A stretch of DNA of 64,000 bases from JBFHIJ01 sp041596515. Its GTDB lineage: Bacteria > Bacteroidota > Ignavibacteria > Kapaibacteriales > UBA2268. Below are positions 62,100 through 64,000 of this stretch, in pieces (the first letter of the stretch is position 1; each line of letters begins with the position of its first letter). Location of the stretch: positions 48,343-112,342 of the forward strand of contig JBFHIJ010000009.1 of NCBI GenBank assembly GCA_041596515.1, given 5' to 3'. The translations under genes and the position numbers were made by a program. Under the pieces are notes generated by a model. That model was not told the origin of the DNA, ran no database searches, and was given only the letters and a program-made list of their open reading frames with translations.

Positions 62100-63932
62100 T
62101 TATTCTACAGTTACACTTTTAGCTAAATTACGTGGTTGGTCTACGTTAGAGTCCAATTCAACAGCAATATAATAAGCCAGTAATTGTAATGGAATTACTG
62201 AAAGTATTGGAGTTAAAATTGGTAAAGTTTCAGGTATATAGATAACGTGATTAGCATAATTTTTGATATTTTCATCACCTTCAGTTGCTACTACAATTAT
62301 TTTGCCTTCTCTGGCTTTAACAACTTCTATGTTATTGATAATTTTATCATATATTTCATCTTTTGTAGCAATAAATACAACAGGCATATTTTTATCTATC
62401 AGAGCAATTGGTCCGTGTTTCATTTCTGCAGCAGGGTAACCTTCTGCATGGATGTAAGAGATTTCTTTTAACTTAAGAGCCCCTTCTAAAGCCACAGGAT
62501 AATTTACACCCCTGCCTAAGTATAAGAAATTTTTTGCTTTAGCATATTGTTTAGCAATCGTCTTGATTTTGTCAGCTTGATTAAGTATATGCTGTATTTT
62601 GTCAGGCAATTTTGTTATTTCTTCAGCTATCTTTTTACCTTCACTAAAGGATAAGTTTTTCATTCTGCCTAAAAACAACGCAAATAACGTTAGTGTTGCA
62701 ATTTGAGAAGTGAAAGCTTTAGTAGAAGCAACACCTATCTCAGGTCCGGCATGTATATAAATCCCAGCCTCAGTTTCCCTAGCTATTTGGCTACCAACCG
62801 CATTAACTATACCAAGAGTCAAAGCACCTTTGCGTTTTGCTTCCACTACCGCTGCTAATGTATCTGCTGTTTCACCACTTTGAGAAATTGCAAACAAAAC
62901 ATCATCATCTGAGATAACCGGATTTCTATATCTAAATTCAGATGCATATTCCACTTCTACAGGTACTTGCGCAAGTTGCTCAATAATATATTCGGCGACT
63001 AAACCAGCGTGCCATGAAGTGCCACAGGCAGTAATTATTATTCTTTTAGCAGATCGTATTTTTTCAACTACATGCCTAAGACCACCAACTTTTACATTTC
63101 CTTCTTCGACAAGTAGCCTGCCTCGGAATGCATCCTGAATAGTATGTGGTTGTTCAAATATTTCTTTAAGCATGAAGTGGGGATAACCACTTTTTTCAAT
63201 TTGAGATAAATCTAATTCTATTTCATGGATATTATTCTTAGTAGCTTTGTTATCTATAGTTTTGGTGTTGATACCTGTGCCATTTATGATAGCCATCTCA
63301 TTGTCCGAGAGGTAGATAACATTTTTCGTGTATTGAATAATGGCTGCGGCATCTGAGGCTATTATGTATTCGTCATGTCCGATACCAATAACTATAGGCG
63401 AGCCCCTACGTGCAGCTATCATTTTAGAAGGACAGTCCTGGCACATTACTATAATACCAAAAGTTCCTGTAACTTCTGCAAGAGCCAATCGAACCGCTTC
63501 TTCGATATTACCTAATTTAGAATAAAGCATTCCAATAAATGCAGCTAAAACTTCAGAATCAGTATCAGACTTAAAAGTAAAACCTTCTGAGACTAATTTT
63601 TGTTTGAGTATGTTATAATTTTCAATGATACCATTATGCACTATTGAAATAACCCCGGAATTGTCAGAGTGGGGATGAGCATTAATATCATTAGGGAATC
63701 CATGAGTCGCCCATCTTGTATGTGCAATGCCAATAGTTGCACTATAATCATTAGGATCAAATTCTTTTTCTAAATCTGATACTTTGCCTTTTTTCTTTAT
63801 AGTATCTATTACATTATTTTCAAGTAGAGCAATACCTGCAGAATCGTAGCCCCTATATTCCATTCTTTTTAGGCCACTAATCAAAACGTGAGAAGCTACT
63901 CTATTGCCAATATATCCAATTATTCCACACAT
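62100..63932 (-). CDS. glmS: Glucosamine-6-phosphate synthase (isomerizing)
   Basis: GlmS makes glucosamine-6-phosphate from fructose-6-phosphate and glutamine, the first step to UDP-GlcNAc. The N-terminal glutaminase domain begins MCGIIGYIGNR with catalytic Cys 2, and has RWATHGFPNDINAHPH. The two SIS isomerase domains carry ITACGTSWHAGLVAEY, AISQSGETADTLA and GVNYPVALEGALKLKEISY, and the C-terminal loop ends DQPRNLAKSVTVE, the family-typical end. At 610 residues it is full length. The upstream region holds an inverted repeat (63965-63986). GlmS feeds the wecB and UDP-dehydrogenase pathway encoded 17 kb away. Confidence 0.97.
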   Translation of the reverse strand: MCGIIGYIGNRVASHVLISGLKRMEYRGYDSAGIALLENNVIDTIKKKGKVSDLEKEFDPNDYSATIGIAHTRWATHGFPNDINAHPHSDNSGVISIVHNGIIENYNILKQKLVSEGFTFKSDTDSEVLAAFIGMLYSKLGNIEEAVRLALAEVTGTFGIIVMCQDCPSKMIAARRGSPIVIGIGHDEYIIASDAAAIIQYTKNVIYLSDNEMAIINGTGINTKTIDNKATKNNIHEIELDLSQIEKSGYPHFMLKEIFEQPHTIQDAFRGRLLVEEGNVKVGGLRHVVEKIRSAKRIIITACGTSWHAGLVAEYIIEQLAQVPVEVEYASEFRYRNPVISDDDVLFAISQSGETADTLAAVVEAKRKGALTLGIVNAVGSQIARETEAGIYIHAGPEIGVASTKAFTSQIATLTLFALFLGRMKNLSFSEGKKIAEEITKLPDKIQHILNQADKIKTIAKQYAKAKNFLYLGRGVNYPVALEGALKLKEISYIHAEGYPAAEMKHGPIALIDKNMPVVFIATKDEIYDKIINNIEVVKAREGKIIVVATEGDENIKNYANHVIYIPETLPILTPILSVIPLQLLAYYIAVELDSNVDQPRNLAKSVTVE

Positions 63933-63964
63933 ATTTATGTTCCATTTATTTAACTACGAATTAC

Positions 63965-63986
63965 AAAGATAAGAAATATTATCTTT
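63965..63986 (-). promoter_or_regulatory. Inverted repeat in the glmS upstream region
   Basis: AAAGATAA and TTATCTTT are separated by six bases, 32 bases before the glmS ATG. It could be an operator or a leader hairpin. It does not resemble the glmS ribozyme. Confidence 0.4.
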
Positions 63987-64000
63987 ACAGTACAGTGCAA

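Noticed and set aside
62100..63999. glmS ribozyme
   Set aside because: The short visible leader shows no sign of the ribozyme core, which is mainly known from Gram-positive bacteria.
1..64000. CRISPR arrays, insertion sequences, prophage or toxin-antitoxin loci
   Set aside because: No repeat-spacer arrays, transposase motifs, phage structural genes or paired small genes of that kind were seen.

Overview
The window is a densely packed, AT-rich (roughly one-third GC by eye) bacterial chromosome segment with about 49 protein genes and no recognisable RNA gene, insertion sequence, prophage or CRISPR array. The cell is Gram-negative: there is a TolC-type outer-membrane channel, a Wza-like SLBB exporter, a Wzi-like barrel, a PBP4-type DacB and several lipoprotein or signal-peptide genes. 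Base composition, the fused isobutyryl-CoA mutase, and the mix of short operons with one very long polysaccharide operon suggest the Bacteroidota/Chlorobiota/Ignavibacteria/Kapabacteria assemblage. That placement is inference, not proof. Shine-Dalgarno sequences are clear in front of some genes and absent before others, and GTG and TTG starts are common.

Region 1 (1-8518): the end of a PAS histidine kinase, then acyl-CoA dehydrogenase plus fused isobutyryl-CoA mutase (icmF). A bidirectional terminator separates these from a convergent pair, carboxyltransferase beta subunit and biotin carrier, followed by lipoate-protein ligase. The set fits short- and branched-chain acyl-CoA and propionyl-CoA metabolism. 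Region 2 (8519-16490): a MacB-like efflux system (adaptor, permease without ATPase, TolC-type protein) preceded by a striking imperfect palindrome, followed directly by a hybrid histidine kinase and a sigma-54 response regulator. Region 3 (16491-24090): proS, a PHP phosphoesterase with a possible RNA switch in its leader, dacB, an orphan sugar ABC permease, an unusual receiver-CheD fusion, a small helical protein and a binding-protein-like lipoprotein.

Region 4 (24091-28683, minus strand): SDR epimerase, penicillin-acylase-family hydrolase and an NdpA-like nucleoid protein. Region 5 (28944-33660): a nucleotidyltransferase fused to a phosphomannomutase-like domain, a PTS IIA protein, a small membrane protein and a glycosyltransferase. 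Region 6 (33665-37963, minus strand): ispE, glgA and an LtaS-like sulfatase-fold enzyme.

Region 7 (37980-57782) is one nearly gapless plus-strand run. It begins with housekeeping genes (polyprenol/dolichol-kinase-like protein, threonine aldolase, thioesterase, glycoside hydrolase family 3 enzyme). From 42945 it becomes an exopolysaccharide locus: rmlB, UDP-sugar dehydrogenase, wecB, SLBB exporter, Wzi-like barrel, several glycosyltransferases and an initiating sugar-phosphate transferase. It also holds a glycosyltransferase fused to a decayed second initiating transferase, an embedded accA and a DedA-family protein. No flippase, polymerase or chain-length kinase is present. Region 8 (57779-64000): a large TPR-PAS-PAS histidine kinase (minus), a NUDIX hydrolase plus glycosyltransferase pair, a terminator, and glmS (minus), which makes the amino-sugar precursor for the envelope polymers.

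The most interesting signals are the receiver-CheD fusion with an altered catalytic triad, the glycosyltransferase carrying a dead initiating transferase, a repeated 7-base element that could form alternative hairpins over the PHP gene's ribosome-binding site, and the palindrome ahead of the efflux operon.
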